A program made the translations under genes and the position numbers. The notes under the pieces are model-generated. The model saw only the letters and a program-made list of their open reading frames with translations, was not told the DNA's origin and did no database searches. 64,000 nt of DNA from Laburnicola sp. R22_1. Lineage: Eukaryota > Ascomycota > Dothideomycetes > Pleosporales > Didymosphaeriaceae. Shown piece by piece: positions 53,923-64,000 of this stretch; within the stretch, counting starts at the first letter, position 1; each line of letters begins with the position of its first letter. Location: contig JACONQ010000008.1 of NCBI GenBank assembly GCA_014281115.1, positions 2,728,001 to 2,792,000 on the forward strand, in the 5' to 3' direction.

Positions 53923-56490
53923 ATGGCCATGTCGGCAGCCGCTACACAGGGTACCGAGACCCAGAAACCAGAAAACACCGCCAACACTACCGCCGCCGCG
54001 CCCAGGAAGCGAAGAAGAAGAGCCCCTGCAACCGGTGCCAGCGAGGACTGCTTTGCTTGTCGAAAACGTGGAGTCAAATGCGATCGCAAACGGCCATATT
54101 GTGGGCAGTGCATCGAGATGGGAAAAGAATGCTCAGGATACCGAACAACATTGACATGGGGTGTTGGGGTTGCTAGCCGCGGAAAGCTTCGAGGCATGTC
54201 TTTACCCGTCGCAAAGTCGTCTACCCAGAACGCTGGCACCACACGCGACTCGAAAACGCAGACTACCGCCGCTATTGCCACTCAAAAGACTACCAATGCG
54301 CAACAGAGCCCATCGAGACTGAGTTCTCGAGGAAGCGTCGACTATGGCATCCACTCTCCAACAAGCCCCACCAGCCCGCATACCTTCTCTGGTCCCCAAG
54401 AGTATCAGTATTTCAGTCCTACGAGCCCGATTCCTATACCATCCCCCACTACACCCATGGGGTTTTCCGTTCCAGGTTACGGAGCACACGTGGATCCGTT
54501 TCACCCGCATCCATCTAAAATGCAGCGACCTCACCTCCACAGGGGTTCTCTGCAGAGACTGCATACCTCTCTTGCTGTGCCCTCTTTTGAAGAGAACGGC
54601 CTCTCAGCGTCATCAGCATCGCTTGGCAGTTACGGCGAGAGCGACTTCCCTTCTCCTGGAGAATATCCTCGCACGCCTGCTGAGGAGTATCCTTTCGGCG
54701 ATTCTTCTGCTCCTCGATTCTCGAATCTCTCGTATCACGACCAGAACACCATGCATTCCATGGACCAATTCCGTTATCACGCAAGCCCTCACACGTTCCC
54801 CATCGCCGACGATGTAAGCTCTAGCATTAGCTCTGACCAGAGTGTACAAGACTTCAACGAAGTCAGCTCTGCTCAGCATTCCATGGGCCCACCCGCTTTT
54901 CCAGATATTTTTATTGAGGGAGAAATGAGTTCAAGTCTTGGCGGATTGTCTCAGTCTGGATTTTCCTATCTCCCCTCGGAGGGTATGTCTTCCAATGGTT
55001 CTGGCCCCTTATCTTTTGACGAATTCGCGCTCACCACTTTCATTCCTCAGAGTCTTTCCACCACCGCTTCCAACCTTTCCCCGCGGATGCTATACCTGCT
55101 GGACTACTACGACAAGTTTATATCCCAGGTGCTCGTGGCTGGTGACGGGCCAACGAATCCCTACCGCATGCACGTAATGCCTCTTGCAATGAGGAGCGAG
55201 GGTCTCCGAAACGCCATTGCGGCCTTGGCTACCAACAACTTGCGAATGCGCGGTGGTATTGAAGGCCGGCGGCTGAGTTATGCCCAGGATCATGGACTGT
55301 TACCGGAGCATGCATTTTCCCAAATGACGGCTTGGGAGCTGCGCGAGATGCATGGCGAACCCTCTGATGAGGAGAAACATTACAAGGCCCAGTCTATCAA
55401 CCTGCTGAACCAGGAACTGGTCGACTCCGAAGGAGCACAAGATGATAGCGTTCTTGCTACTCTCCTCATTCTCTGTCTGTTCCACGTGTGCGATTCTGGC
55501 TTCACAAAGTTCAGAACGCAACTGGCAGGCGTGCAGAAGCTGTTGAGTATGCGCGACAAGACGGTGCAATCGGATTTCATTGGTTGGATTGAATTTTTCT
55601 TTACTTGGTTTGACGTTCTTACGAGTGCCGTTAATGACAGGGAAATGGAAGTGCACGGTGATTCCCTAGACATGATGAATCTTACGGCAAACTTGGGAGC
55701 ATCGGAGCATCTCTCGGGATGTGAAGGGCGCCTGTTCAAACTCATTGCTAGACTTGGTAGACTGAATCTGCTAAGCCAAAACCGTCCCGTTCGAGAAGAT
55801 GATACTACACCGCGCGCCTCACCGCGGCTGAAGCAACCAGACTCTTTTCGGTTCAGTTTCAACAACATCGATGGGAATGGCTGGCGGCCTGCGATACGCG
55901 AGTCAAATAATCCGATAAGCTCCGGCACGGAGGACCTACGCTCGGAGTTTTGGGAGGAATGGCACGACATCCGGATCCGACTGCAAGAATGGGACTTTGA
56001 GCGCTCTACTGCTACATCTGCACTAGCTCTCTCGCCTGCCGACGCTGCGATGCTTCACATGAGCGAGAGCTTTCGCTACGCCGCGCTTTTGTACACCGAA
56101 CGCCTAGCGCACCCCACGCTCCCATCCAGTGCGCTCAATTTCCAGAGCCTGGTGTCGCAAGGTCTGTTCCATATCTCGCAGATCGGCATTACGAGCTGTG
56201 TCAACAAATTCCTGCTCTGGCCTTTGTTTCTCATTGGCACAGAGTGCGTGGAGTCGGAACACCGAGCTGTCGTACGACAACGGTGCGTCGAGATCCAACG
56301 CGAGAGCGGCTTCTTCAACAATCTTAGTGGATTGGAAGTATTGGAGAAGGTCTGGCAAGAAGACGACGGGCGAGAACAGGGCGGGTCGGAGACACAGCTT
56401 CAGTGGCAGGCACTCTTTGGTGCACAGCAGCAGGCTTTCAGGTGGAGAAAAGCGATGCACCGCGTCGACGGGGAATACATTATGATCTGA
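53923..56490 (+). CDS. Zn(II)2Cys6 fungal transcription factor
   Basis: Nuclear DNA-binding regulator. Intronless ORF; ATG at 53923 gives 855 residues (a start 30 codons upstream is possible but adds a hydrophobic, leader-like stretch). A basic patch (RKRRRR, 28-33) precedes the binuclear zinc cluster with C43, C46, C53, C60, C63 and C70 (spacing C-x2-C-x6-C-x6-C-x2-C-x6-C). It is followed by the conserved-looking 'TLTWGVGVASRGKLRGMSLP'. A Ser/Pro-rich region (~90-350) follows, then a helical regulatory domain of the Fungal_trans_2 type: 'LLDYYDKFISQVLV', 'MPLAMRSEGLRNAIAALA', 'LATLLILCLFHVCDSG', 'LQEWDFERS'. The target pathway is unknown. It sits alone in gene-poor DNA, so the neighbourhood gives no hint. 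Confidence 0.9.
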   Translation: MAMSAAATQGTETQKPENTANTTAAAPRKRRRRAPATGASEDCFACRKRGVKCDRKRPYCGQCIEMGKECSGYRTTLTWGVGVASRGKLRGMSLPVAKSSTQNAGTTRDSKTQTTAAIATQKTTNAQQSPSRLSSRGSVDYGIHSPTSPTSPHTFSGPQEYQYFSPTSPIPIPSPTTPMGFSVPGYGAHVDPFHPHPSKMQRPHLHRGSLQRLHTSLAVPSFEENGLSASSASLGSYGESDFPSPGEYPRTPAEEYPFGDSSAPRFSNLSYHDQNTMHSMDQFRYHASPHTFPIADDVSSSISSDQSVQDFNEVSSAQHSMGPPAFPDIFIEGEMSSSLGGLSQSGFSYLPSEGMSSNGSGPLSFDEFALTTFIPQSLSTTASNLSPRMLYLLDYYDKFISQVLVAGDGPTNPYRMHVMPLAMRSEGLRNAIAALATNNLRMRGGIEGRRLSYAQDHGLLPEHAFSQMTAWELREMHGEPSDEEKHYKAQSINLLNQELVDSEGAQDDSVLATLLILCLFHVCDSGFTKFRTQLAGVQKLLSMRDKTVQSDFIGWIEFFFTWFDVLTSAVNDREMEVHGDSLDMMNLTANLGASEHLSGCEGRLFKLIARLGRLNLLSQNRPVREDDTTPRASPRLKQPDSFRFSFNNIDGNGWRPAIRESNNPISSGTEDLRSEFWEEWHDIRIRLQEWDFERSTATSALALSPADAAMLHMSESFRYAALLYTERLAHPTLPSSALNFQSLVSQGLFHISQIGITSCVNKFLLWPLFLIGTECVESEHRAVVRQRCVEIQRESGFFNNLSGLEVLEKVWQEDDGREQGGSETQLQWQALFGAQQQAFRWRKAMHRVDGEYIMI

Positions 56491-56665
56491 GGATCTGGCG
56501 TACACGGACATGGATTATGTGGTGATTGGGTAAGAGCTGGGAATGGCTTTGATTGTATTGGTTGGCAAAAGCACAATGGCTAATGAGGCTCTTTGCATGT
56601 TTCGGCACAATGGGAATCCCATCACGGACTACGAAAAAGTAATGACGATTTCTGCTTCTTTGCTT

Positions 56666-56684
56666 GTATGTATGTATGTATGTA
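56666..56684. repeat. Short tandem repeat (TATG)n
   Basis: Four to five units of TATG. Confidence 0.8.
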
Positions 56685-58092
56685 TATTTGGCCTTTGCTA
56701 TGGATCCATCATCCCGGCCTCTTGGATATCGCGTCATGTTCACACCTAGGTACGACACAGCTCACGTTCACGACCGCATGCAATGAAAAGCGCGCGTTGC
56801 ACGCACTCCCTCTCCCGTTTCAAACGTCGCCGGCTGCTCGTGCTTGTGATGGATGAAGATGACCCTCGGTATGCTGGCTGACCTGTTCACATCACACGTC
56901 TTATCGACATCATGTGGCCCCCTCGCGCATCCCCATGGAGTCATTGACAAGGAACGTGCAGCCGGGCGAAACTTCTCACGAGCGCATCCCAATCCACTTT
57001 AGCGTGGGTACACAAGATGGGCTGCTGAGCAGCGGCAGGCCATGCGGGGAGCACCGGTGAGTATGAACGAGCGTGTCAGTTATTAGTCTGAAGATTATTA
57101 TTCTCTATTGATGGCCTCTCTCGTAGACGGTAGAGGCAGCAGCAGCATCACGATACACATGCCTGATCGGTGAGTGATGAGCGCGGTCGGTGGCTGGGCC
57201 CGGAGGAAATGAGGTTCCGTGGGCGGCCTTTCACATGGCACATGGCCAACACCTGGGGGTCTGTCCGAGCCTCTCGCCTCCCGAGCGCGCTCCGCTCCCA
57301 GGATTCATGCTTCTGCGAACCTGGGGATCAATCGGCCCCCAAGCCAGCGGCCGGCCTGAGCGGGCGAGGCCCACTTTGGACGCCTGCCCCGCTGACGCCT
57401 GCTTGCTGATCTTCCCGCACAGCAGCCACACGCAGGAATCAGAGTCCGGGAACAAGCGTCGCTCGCGTCGGGAGGGAAATGGTTCCGTCCGCAGCGAGAG
57501 GCAAGTGCTGAGGGAGGGGCGGTTGGTTGGTTAGCCGTGCTTTTTGGGTGCTGACGCGGGCCTTTTTTTTTGCTCTTGTGTATGGCGGTTCGGAGACGCC
57601 GGTTTGAGCGTTGAGGCTCGTACCCACCCACTGCAGCGCAGCCGTGTGACGCCTGGCTACCTAGCCGTTCGTTGCCGCAAGTCACGCCTTGGGCCGGAAC
57701 TAGGCTTGTTGGCGGGTTTAGTATTTCCTACCACCTGGCCTTGTTCGAGGTGCTCTTGGCTCAAGTCGATGTGGGCGAAGGCGGGGTCGAGTAGGTAGTA
57801 GTGGACGATTAGGCGCGAGTGGAAGGCTTGGGGTTTTGGAAGAATGAAGCACGGGTACAGGACGAGAGACAGCTATCGTTAACGGGATGGGGAAACGATC
57901 AGCGATGTTGCGAAGTGATCGATGCCGGGTTCATCCTGCATGAGAGTGGAAGTTGGGACCTTTTCGACGGTGATGGGTACATGGTCTTGGGGGACGGAAG
58001 AGGGGTTTGAGCCGCGTTGTGAAAACGCCTAGCCATCCAGCGAGTGCGGGGACGGGTAAGGCTTGGACAGGTACGGCAGGGTACGGTACATG

Positions 58093-58102
58093 TACCTAGG
58101 TA
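58093..58102. repeat. Palindrome TACCTAGGTA
   Basis: Perfect copy of the recurrent intergenic palindrome, in the gene-poor region upstream of the UVDE remnant. Confidence 0.7.
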
Positions 58103-59130
58103 TGGTCGTTTAGGCTGTGGGTCTATGGACGATACGGGAGAGGGGAAAAAGAGAAAGGTCGACAGTTTGTCCACTGATCTACTACCCCACGCTGGCACGA
58201 ACATCTGACAGCATGGGGTCGCATGATAGAGGGCGCCGCCGAGGATCCGGTGTAGTCCTGACTATCTTGCGCCCGCGACTGCTACTGTGTAAGCATAGCG
58301 AGCTCATCTCCGTGCTTGCATATTCTGCGGAGAGCTACCACTGGCTCCTCGCGCCTCATTACTACTATCTAATAGCCGAGAAGGTTTAGGCTGGCCCTGT
58401 CTACGGACCCAATGAGGTGGCCGCACGATGGGTAATACCTGGGGAGACTATGCCAAGAGGCATACTCGCTGGGACGAATAGGTGAGCCGGAGACGCATGG
58501 GCTGGTAGGAAGCAAAGTATAGCCAGATGGCAGGATGCGATACCCAGCAGAGGGCCAGACGGCTATATTACTCGACAGAGCCATAGCAGCAGTTCGCGAC
58601 TGAGAGGGCCCAACTATGTGATGCAGTGCAACAGTTGCTCGTACGTAACAGCGTTTGACAGCGTTTGGAGGGGGTGGCTTGTGAGCGTGCCTAGCAATCT
58701 CCGCCTGGCGCGCCCAGTGACTGCAGTCTGGCGCCACGAGCCGGGCTTACCCGTTTGGGCAAAGAGAGTGAAAGGCCCCTGGATGCCTCAGGCACACGTC
58801 GGACGACACGAATCAGGCGACCACCGTCGTCTGCACGAATCAGGCGCCTCGGGCGGTGCTAGCATCTCTCGATCGCGCTACGGCCGATCGGCGCCCGCCG
58901 TCCTCAACACCACGCATCATCATCCCGCTCCACCATCGCATCGCTCGCCCTCACCGTCAAGTGCAAAAGTCGTGACGTCGTGGCGTCGCACAGAAGCCGG
59001 GCGCGTTAGTCATTCGCCATGGCACGACGACCACCGCCTACCGCCCTGCGAGGCTTGCCACCTGCTTCCGGCACCACCTGGGCTGCGGCATCACCGCGGT
59101 GCAACGCGCAGCAGGAGCCTTCGGACATTT

Positions 59131-60906
59131 ATGAAACGCCGTCTTGTTCTCCCCTCGTCCACGCCGCAGCTGTCTGCCAGTGCTCTTGTTTACCCGCCAC
59201 TCGTACTCATTCCCCCCAAGCGGAAACGGTCAGCATTAACCGCGGCCACCGACGAGGGCGCGTTGGCATCCTCCAGCGACCCATCGCGGCCGCGTCAGCG
59301 CACCGCAGTGCCTCTACCAGCCAATGTTGCCAGTCTGCAGCAAAGACCAGAGCCTCCGCCGCCGCGTCGACAATCATCCCGCGCGAGCACGAACCCCAAT
59401 GCGAATCCTGAGGTTGTCGATGGGCTTACTGCGCTGCGGGCTTCGCCGGACGCTGTAGGAGCGCATCTCTCGGGTGTTGGCGACGCCCTGAAACCCCGCC
59501 AGGGCAAGCCGCCTGGCGGTCCTGGCGCATCTGACGCCACACCTGCAGCGCTCCATGCACACACGGAGGGTAGCTCGATTGATGTACCTGCAGACGCGCA
59601 CGGCCAGAAGACCAGACGCACGAGAGGGTCTCGGGGCGGCCTCCAAGGAAAGGCGAGCGACGCGCCAGGTTCTGCTTCCGAAACCACGCCGGCTGATGTG
59701 CCTGAGCACCAGCAACAGCCTAGCAAGAGCAAGCGAAAGAGGGGAGCGGCAGCATCTCAGCATGTGAATGTGGACAGTGCGAGCGCCAATGATACTACCA
59801 TCGATGGTGTCACTGCCTCGCCCGGTGGTGCCGTTGAAAAGGACGTGGGGATGACGGTCGATCCCGAAGGCGACGAGGGCGCTGCCGACGGAATTGAGGG
59901 AGAGGACGAAGTCAAGGAAGCTCTGTCGAGGCCACCACCCGTCAACTCTGAATACTTGCCCCTGCCCTGGAAATGCCGGATAGGATACGTAAGAGTCTCG
60001 CCATGTTACCATCGGGTTGCACCGTACGCTAACAGGACGATAGGTGTGCCTAAACACTTACCTTCGTAACGCTAATCCTCCCGTCTTCAGTTCGCGGACG
60101 TGCCGGATCGCCAGCATCCTCGAGCACCGCGCGTGATGACGCTCCCGCCGTGTCCAGATACCATGGATCTCATGATGGAAGCAAAAGACAAGGAACAGGC
60201 CGTCTTCGAGCTCATGCGCACATTCAAGCTACCGGGCTTCGACCGCTTCAACGACGTGATTCCGCACGTCCGACAGGACGAAAACAAGGCTTGGAAGCCC
60301 ACACCTAAGAAGGCGGCGAAGAAGAGTCGGAAGAAGAAGGCAGATGACCTCGAGGAAATGGACGCTAGGCTAGATGAAGCTGAAGTGCAAGAGGAGAAGC
60401 CCCCGTCCGTTGTGCCAGAGCATGAAGTGGGTATGGGAGGCCCCGAGGGGAGAGTCTACTGGCCGCCTGGCATGGAGGACTGGCTTCGGCCGGCGAAGCG
60501 CATCGTCAAGAAGAAGGAGGATGTAGATGGTGTTGGTGTGGCTGCGCCCGCGAAGAAGAAGCGAAACACTGCTGCTGCTGCGGTGGCCATGGCCGACGAA
60601 GAAGGCCCGTCTGTCAACGGCGATACGCCTAGCGCGGAAACGGGCGTCAAGAAAGCTGCTCCTAAGCGGGCAGCAGGCCAGCAGAAGAAGACGCCCGTGA
60701 AAGCAGTCCCGACACCTGAGCCGTCTGATGAAGACAGCGATCGGCTCAGCAGCCTGGGCGAAGACGAGGAAAGCGAAGATGGTGTCGAGGCTGCAGTGCC
60801 AAAGAAGCGGGGAGCGCGCACTGCGCCGCCGACTAGAGAGCGGTCAGGAAGAGTGTCGCAGAGAGTGAGTTATCAAGAGGCTGAAGTGGAGGATGCGAAT
60901 GTGTAG
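59131..60906 (+). pseudogene. uve1: UV-damage endonuclease (UVDE/uve1/mus-18) gene with internal deletion of the catalytic barrel
   Basis: UVDE nicks DNA 5' of UV photoproducts. The left part is intact: ATG 59131, a disordered Lys/Pro-rich N-terminus, 'LPLPWKCRIGY' at the end of exon 1 (59988), a 56-nt intron (59989-60043), then 'VCLNTYLRNANPPVF' and 'SSRTCRIASILEHR', the opening of the UvdE domain. Two codons later the frame stops (TGA 60134-60136). In another frame from about 60123 the sequence continues with 'PRVMTLPPCPDTMDLMMEAK', 'DKEQAVFELMRTFKLPGF', the segment that follows the barrel in fungal UVDEs, and a Lys/Glu-rich tail to 60906. Everything between, with all metal-binding residues of the TIM barrel (roughly 250-300 codons in relatives), is absent. 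The junction falls within CGAGCACCGCGCGTG (60121-60135). No enzyme can be made. An assembly collapse is the main alternative. Confidence 0.82.
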
Positions 60907-61522
60907 AAGGGGAGAGTCGGACTATGGGGATTGTATTGTGCTTGAGGTCTGTCGTTCGACGGAGTGTTGCAAATGCCAGCCAGGCGGGATTGTACGTCGG
61001 CGTTCTACTGTGTCGCCCATCCTCCAGGATGGATGGGTGGTTACGTACGTACTGTACTGTACCATGTTTGTTGTCTTGTTGTCCTCGCTTTTGGTAGGCT
61101 GTGCGTCGATGCGTCGATATGTATAGTTTTTGCGCTATTGCTATTATAATAAGTGTTACTGCTTGTTACTACTTGTGTGGTGTTTGTTTGTGCGCGACTT
61201 TGATCTGGGTCAGACTCCCTTGGAGGGTGGAGTTGTGGACTGTGGACCGCGTGCGTCCACTGGACTTGCACGTGCGTGTGTGTGTGGTGCTAGCTATTCC
61301 ATCGTGCCATCCCATCCTCATTCTTTCCCGTGCCTGGATCCTATGACTACCACAGTACAAAGGTAACTAACGGACTTGGATATAGGTAGGGTAGGGCATG
61401 TGCATGGATAGGCTTTCCTTTCTTGTGCCTACCTATCGCATCGCCGATGCTGACTGAGGCTTGAGCTTGAACTCGAGCTGGTGCGGTGCGGTGCTGGACT
61501 TTGCACATGCTGATCTACCTAC

Positions 61523-61540
61523 TACCTAGGTACCTAGGTA
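61523..61540. repeat. Two overlapping TACCTAGGTA palindromes
   Basis: Copies at 61523-61532 and 61531-61540 share two bases, forming an 18-base near-perfect inverted repeat. Confidence 0.75.
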
Positions 61541-61949
61541 CCGGGCTAGTTGGACTGCACCGCATGGCATGGCTGCATGGCATAGTCCGGTCCAACTGTA
61601 GGTATCAAGTGTGTGCGTGCGCTCGTCCCCAACAAACGACGCAAGCGGCTTTCACGTTACGCTACGTTTGTTCCGCGCGCACGATGATATGATTGAAGAG
61701 AGAGTGAAGAGAGCAGGCGAGCGAGGACTGGTGCGTTGGACGATTAGGTCTACGTACTGGTACGTATGTACGCATGTACCGGTATCCATGTATGCATGTG
61801 GGGCACCGATCACTGGTCACGACAACGTTCGGGCAGCTGGAGCGGAGAGCGAAGCGAAGGATTTCGGAGCAGGAGACCCCGCAGGTGGTGGCGGCGGTCA
61901 AGCTAGGATAAGCTTCTCACGGGCTGGGGCTTGGTCTTTTGCGATGGGA

Positions 61950-61990
61950 TGGGGCTGCGCGGTGATGGGCTGCGCGGTGATGGGCTGCGC
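61950..61990. repeat. 15-base tandem repeat, about 2.7 copies
   Basis: Unit GGGCTGCGCGGTGAT repeated head to tail, ending with a partial copy. Confidence 0.8.
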
Positions 61991-64000
61991 TGCTTTGGGT
62001 TGGATGGGTTTGCTCACCGCTCTGGTTGTCGCTGGCTGTGGTGGTGGGAGGTGGGAGGTGGGCGGACTGTGGTCTGGAGTCGGTAGAGGGGGTCTGGTAA
62101 GGATGTGCATGGGCGCGTATAGTGTAGTGTATGTTGGGCTTGTCTCGGCTTGGGAGCAGGTAGGTACTGTGTAGCGTGTCCTGTAGACTCTAGATACAAA
62201 GGTCAAGTCAGTCCAAGGCGTGGTGCGGGTCCGGACGGGAGGAAGCGACCATGTGGGTGCGATTCAGCGCTAGGCACGCCACCGGCCGAACTGCACTCGA
62301 AACCTTTTCGTCCCGCAACCACCACCCGTGACCACGGCAGCAGCCAGCCGTGTCTGCGTGTCTCATTCAGCATCGCAGGGCGCTCGGCACGCATACATAG
62401 CCAAGTGCATGTGTGTCCGGTAGCGTCGTCCTCTCGCTCCAGCACCTGCATCCAGCTAAAGTATGTAGGCAGCTAGCTTGCTCCGACGTACATGAACAGC
62501 ATGCAGGACGGGCGAGGCGTGTCACACAAGGCCATGCATGGGCTAGAACGCCCCGCCAGCTACTGCACGCCTACATACAGTACGGCTGGCACGCACGCGG
62601 TTCGAACTGCTGCCAGGCGTCTGGCGTGGGATATGCACTCGAAGGTGCGGAGAAGCTTCCATCGGCAGCTCGCGGTTTGCCACGGCCACGGTGCCGCCTT
62701 ATCACGCTTATCGTCGTACGGGACTATCGATATCTATGCGCGCAATCCGATTTGTACCGTGGGGAGAACGACGCAGGAAGATCGATATTGGACTTGAGTA
62801 TGGGGTGTGGTGGGGGTGGAGAGGGAGGGGAGCCGGAGGGGGTGGGTGGCATGGATGCGATGCGACCCCACGGGTTGGGAGGTGAGTAGGTTCGGCATGA
62901 AGCGGAGGTTGACGGGCGTGAACGCATGTTCGCGGATGGCTCGGGATGTGGGTGTGGTTCATACGGTAGGGTGAGTGGGCGAGCATGCGGGCTGCCGTTG
63001 AAGAGGGAGGTCGCATAGGGACGTGGGAGAGGTCATGGTGGTGACTTTTACCTGGCAGAGGTTGCAGTGTGAGGTAGAGTTGGTACGACCGCTTCATAGT
63101 GAAGTCTAGATGAGGTCACAGATATGGTCTCGCAGCTGTGGTCCTCCAGGTTTCAGCCTTGTGACAGACACGATAGTAATGTGACTATAACAGCGGCCAA
63201 ACATCAGATCAAGAGGAGGCCTGGCTACAAGGAGTGAATATTCAACTTCAACTCCAAGACTGCTACACTGCAGCCCCGAGCTGCGAGAACACAAGCGCAC
63301 TTGAACATGATAATGTGCAAAGAGATGAACCGGATCCTATTCTATATACTATACTTTGCGCTTGCCATCTCTGTTGGACAGTAATCATATGGCTCGCCTT
63401 CCCCAGTTCCATACACATCGACGCCAGTTGCGAATGCCACCACCGACACATCTATTCAACCTTGAGCCCTGATTCGACCAACATGTTGTTTAGGAGCCAA
63501 AGCTTCACTCCGTAACTAGGTTCTGGTAAATAGAATGTCTAGCTATTTCTATATTTCTGCGTACCAGCTCTGTCAAAAATGTGGCAGGTACGCTGGCACT
63601 AACGCATATAGTATATGGGCACCTTCACATGCATAGATAGCTAGTTAGCTTATACATCAAATCCATACGTACTTCATACATTCCTGTAACAAAATTGTCA
63701 TTCACAGGTGAGATCGGACCTAAATTCATGACGCCCTGCATCGCCCGGTACCGTGGGTCCGGAATGACGTCGACCCACTGTTTTATGGAGGCTAGACGCT
63801 GAACTACCAAAATTCGGAATGACATTTCCACGTGTGGTGTCAACATTGTTGTCGTGGCCCGGAGGGGTAGCCGTCTCTTAACACACACTGCCGCACCCTC
63901 AGGATGTCAATGTCATTTTGCTGCGGTGAAATTCGGTACAAGCTTAGAATCGGAGACCCGGTCAATCTGCCGAAATGTACTGTCGGAATGGTCCGAGTTG

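Larger units (their letters stand above)
56491..59130. other. 2.6-kb gene-poor region
   Basis: No supported gene. A (TATG)n tract lies at 56666-56684, an ACCTAGGTA near 56744 and a TACCTAGGTA at 58093-58102. The frame of the UVDE remnant is open upstream of 59131 but loses protein character. Confidence 0.5.
60907..64000. other. 3.1-kb gene-poor region to the window end
   Basis: No supported gene. It holds tandem TACCTAGGTA palindromes at 61523-61540 and a 15-base tandem repeat at 61950-61990. Many short CA/TG-rich ORFs occur on both strands. From about 63100 the DNA is AT-richer and lacks ORFs with protein character. Confidence 0.5.

Noticed and set aside
62560..62620. Possible tRNA T-loop (GGTTCGAAC)
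   Set aside because: The flanking bases do not form acceptor, D or anticodon stems.
1..64000. CRISPR arrays, integrated viruses or intact transposons
   Set aside because: No regularly spaced direct repeats and no reverse transcriptase, integrase, transposase or viral protein motifs seen in any frame.

Overview
The window is nuclear DNA of a filamentous ascomycete (Pezizomycotina). The evidence is small spliceosomal introns of about 50-75 nt with GTRNGY donors, CTRAC branch sites and YAG acceptors, a GC-rich base composition, and fungal-type genes: RXT3, IES2, fungal PEX14/17, a Gta3-type amidotransferase subunit, both methylcitrate-cycle enzymes and a Zn2Cys6 regulator. Dothideomycetes is my best guess at class level, but nothing here proves it. 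I see no prophage, CRISPR array, rRNA or convincing tRNA, and no intact transposon. Exon borders were worked out by hand from splice signals, reading frame and family conservation.

Layout. 1-24 kb is dense with housekeeping genes: RXT3 (Rpd3L subunit), a bifunctional 6-phosphofructo-2-kinase/fructose-2,6-bisphosphatase, three uncharacterised genes (two overlap), a Gta3-type Glu-tRNA(Gln) amidotransferase subunit head-to-head with SEC17 (alpha-SNAP), a DUF726/Mil1-like hydrolase, PEX14/17, IES2 (INO80 complex) and a fungal-specific gene. 25-35 kb is largely carbon metabolism: RPS8, a membrane-anchored GH3 beta-glucosidase, and 2-methylcitrate synthase divergent from 2-methylisocitrate lyase, a two-gene methylcitrate-cycle (propionyl-CoA) module; then a repeat-bearing lysine-rich protein. 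36-46 kb holds a four-helix membrane-protein gene interrupted by a stop codon, a sugar porter, N-acetylglucosamine-6-phosphate deacetylase and a very long SMP/C2 (Mug190/tricalbin-like) membrane-contact protein. From 46 to 64 kb genes are sparse: a small Cys-containing ORF, a Zn2Cys6 transcription factor and the remains of a UV-damage endonuclease (UVDE/uve1/mus-18) gene.

Most notable observations. (1) The UVDE gene keeps its N-terminal extension, the first strand of the catalytic domain and its C-terminal tail, but the rest of the TIM barrel is missing and the two halves are in different frames: an internal deletion, or an assembly collapse. (2) The four-helix membrane-protein gene has an in-frame TAG at codon 68 inside otherwise well-preserved coding sequence. 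(3) mcsA and mclA share a 529-bp promoter. (4) Several extremely short coding exons (5 nt in RPS8, 12 nt in SEC17, 8 nt in mclA, 14 nt in the Mug190-like gene) and two stop-free 51-nt introns would be mis-annotated by simple ORF calling. (5) A palindrome, TACCTAGGTA, recurs at least six times, only between genes.
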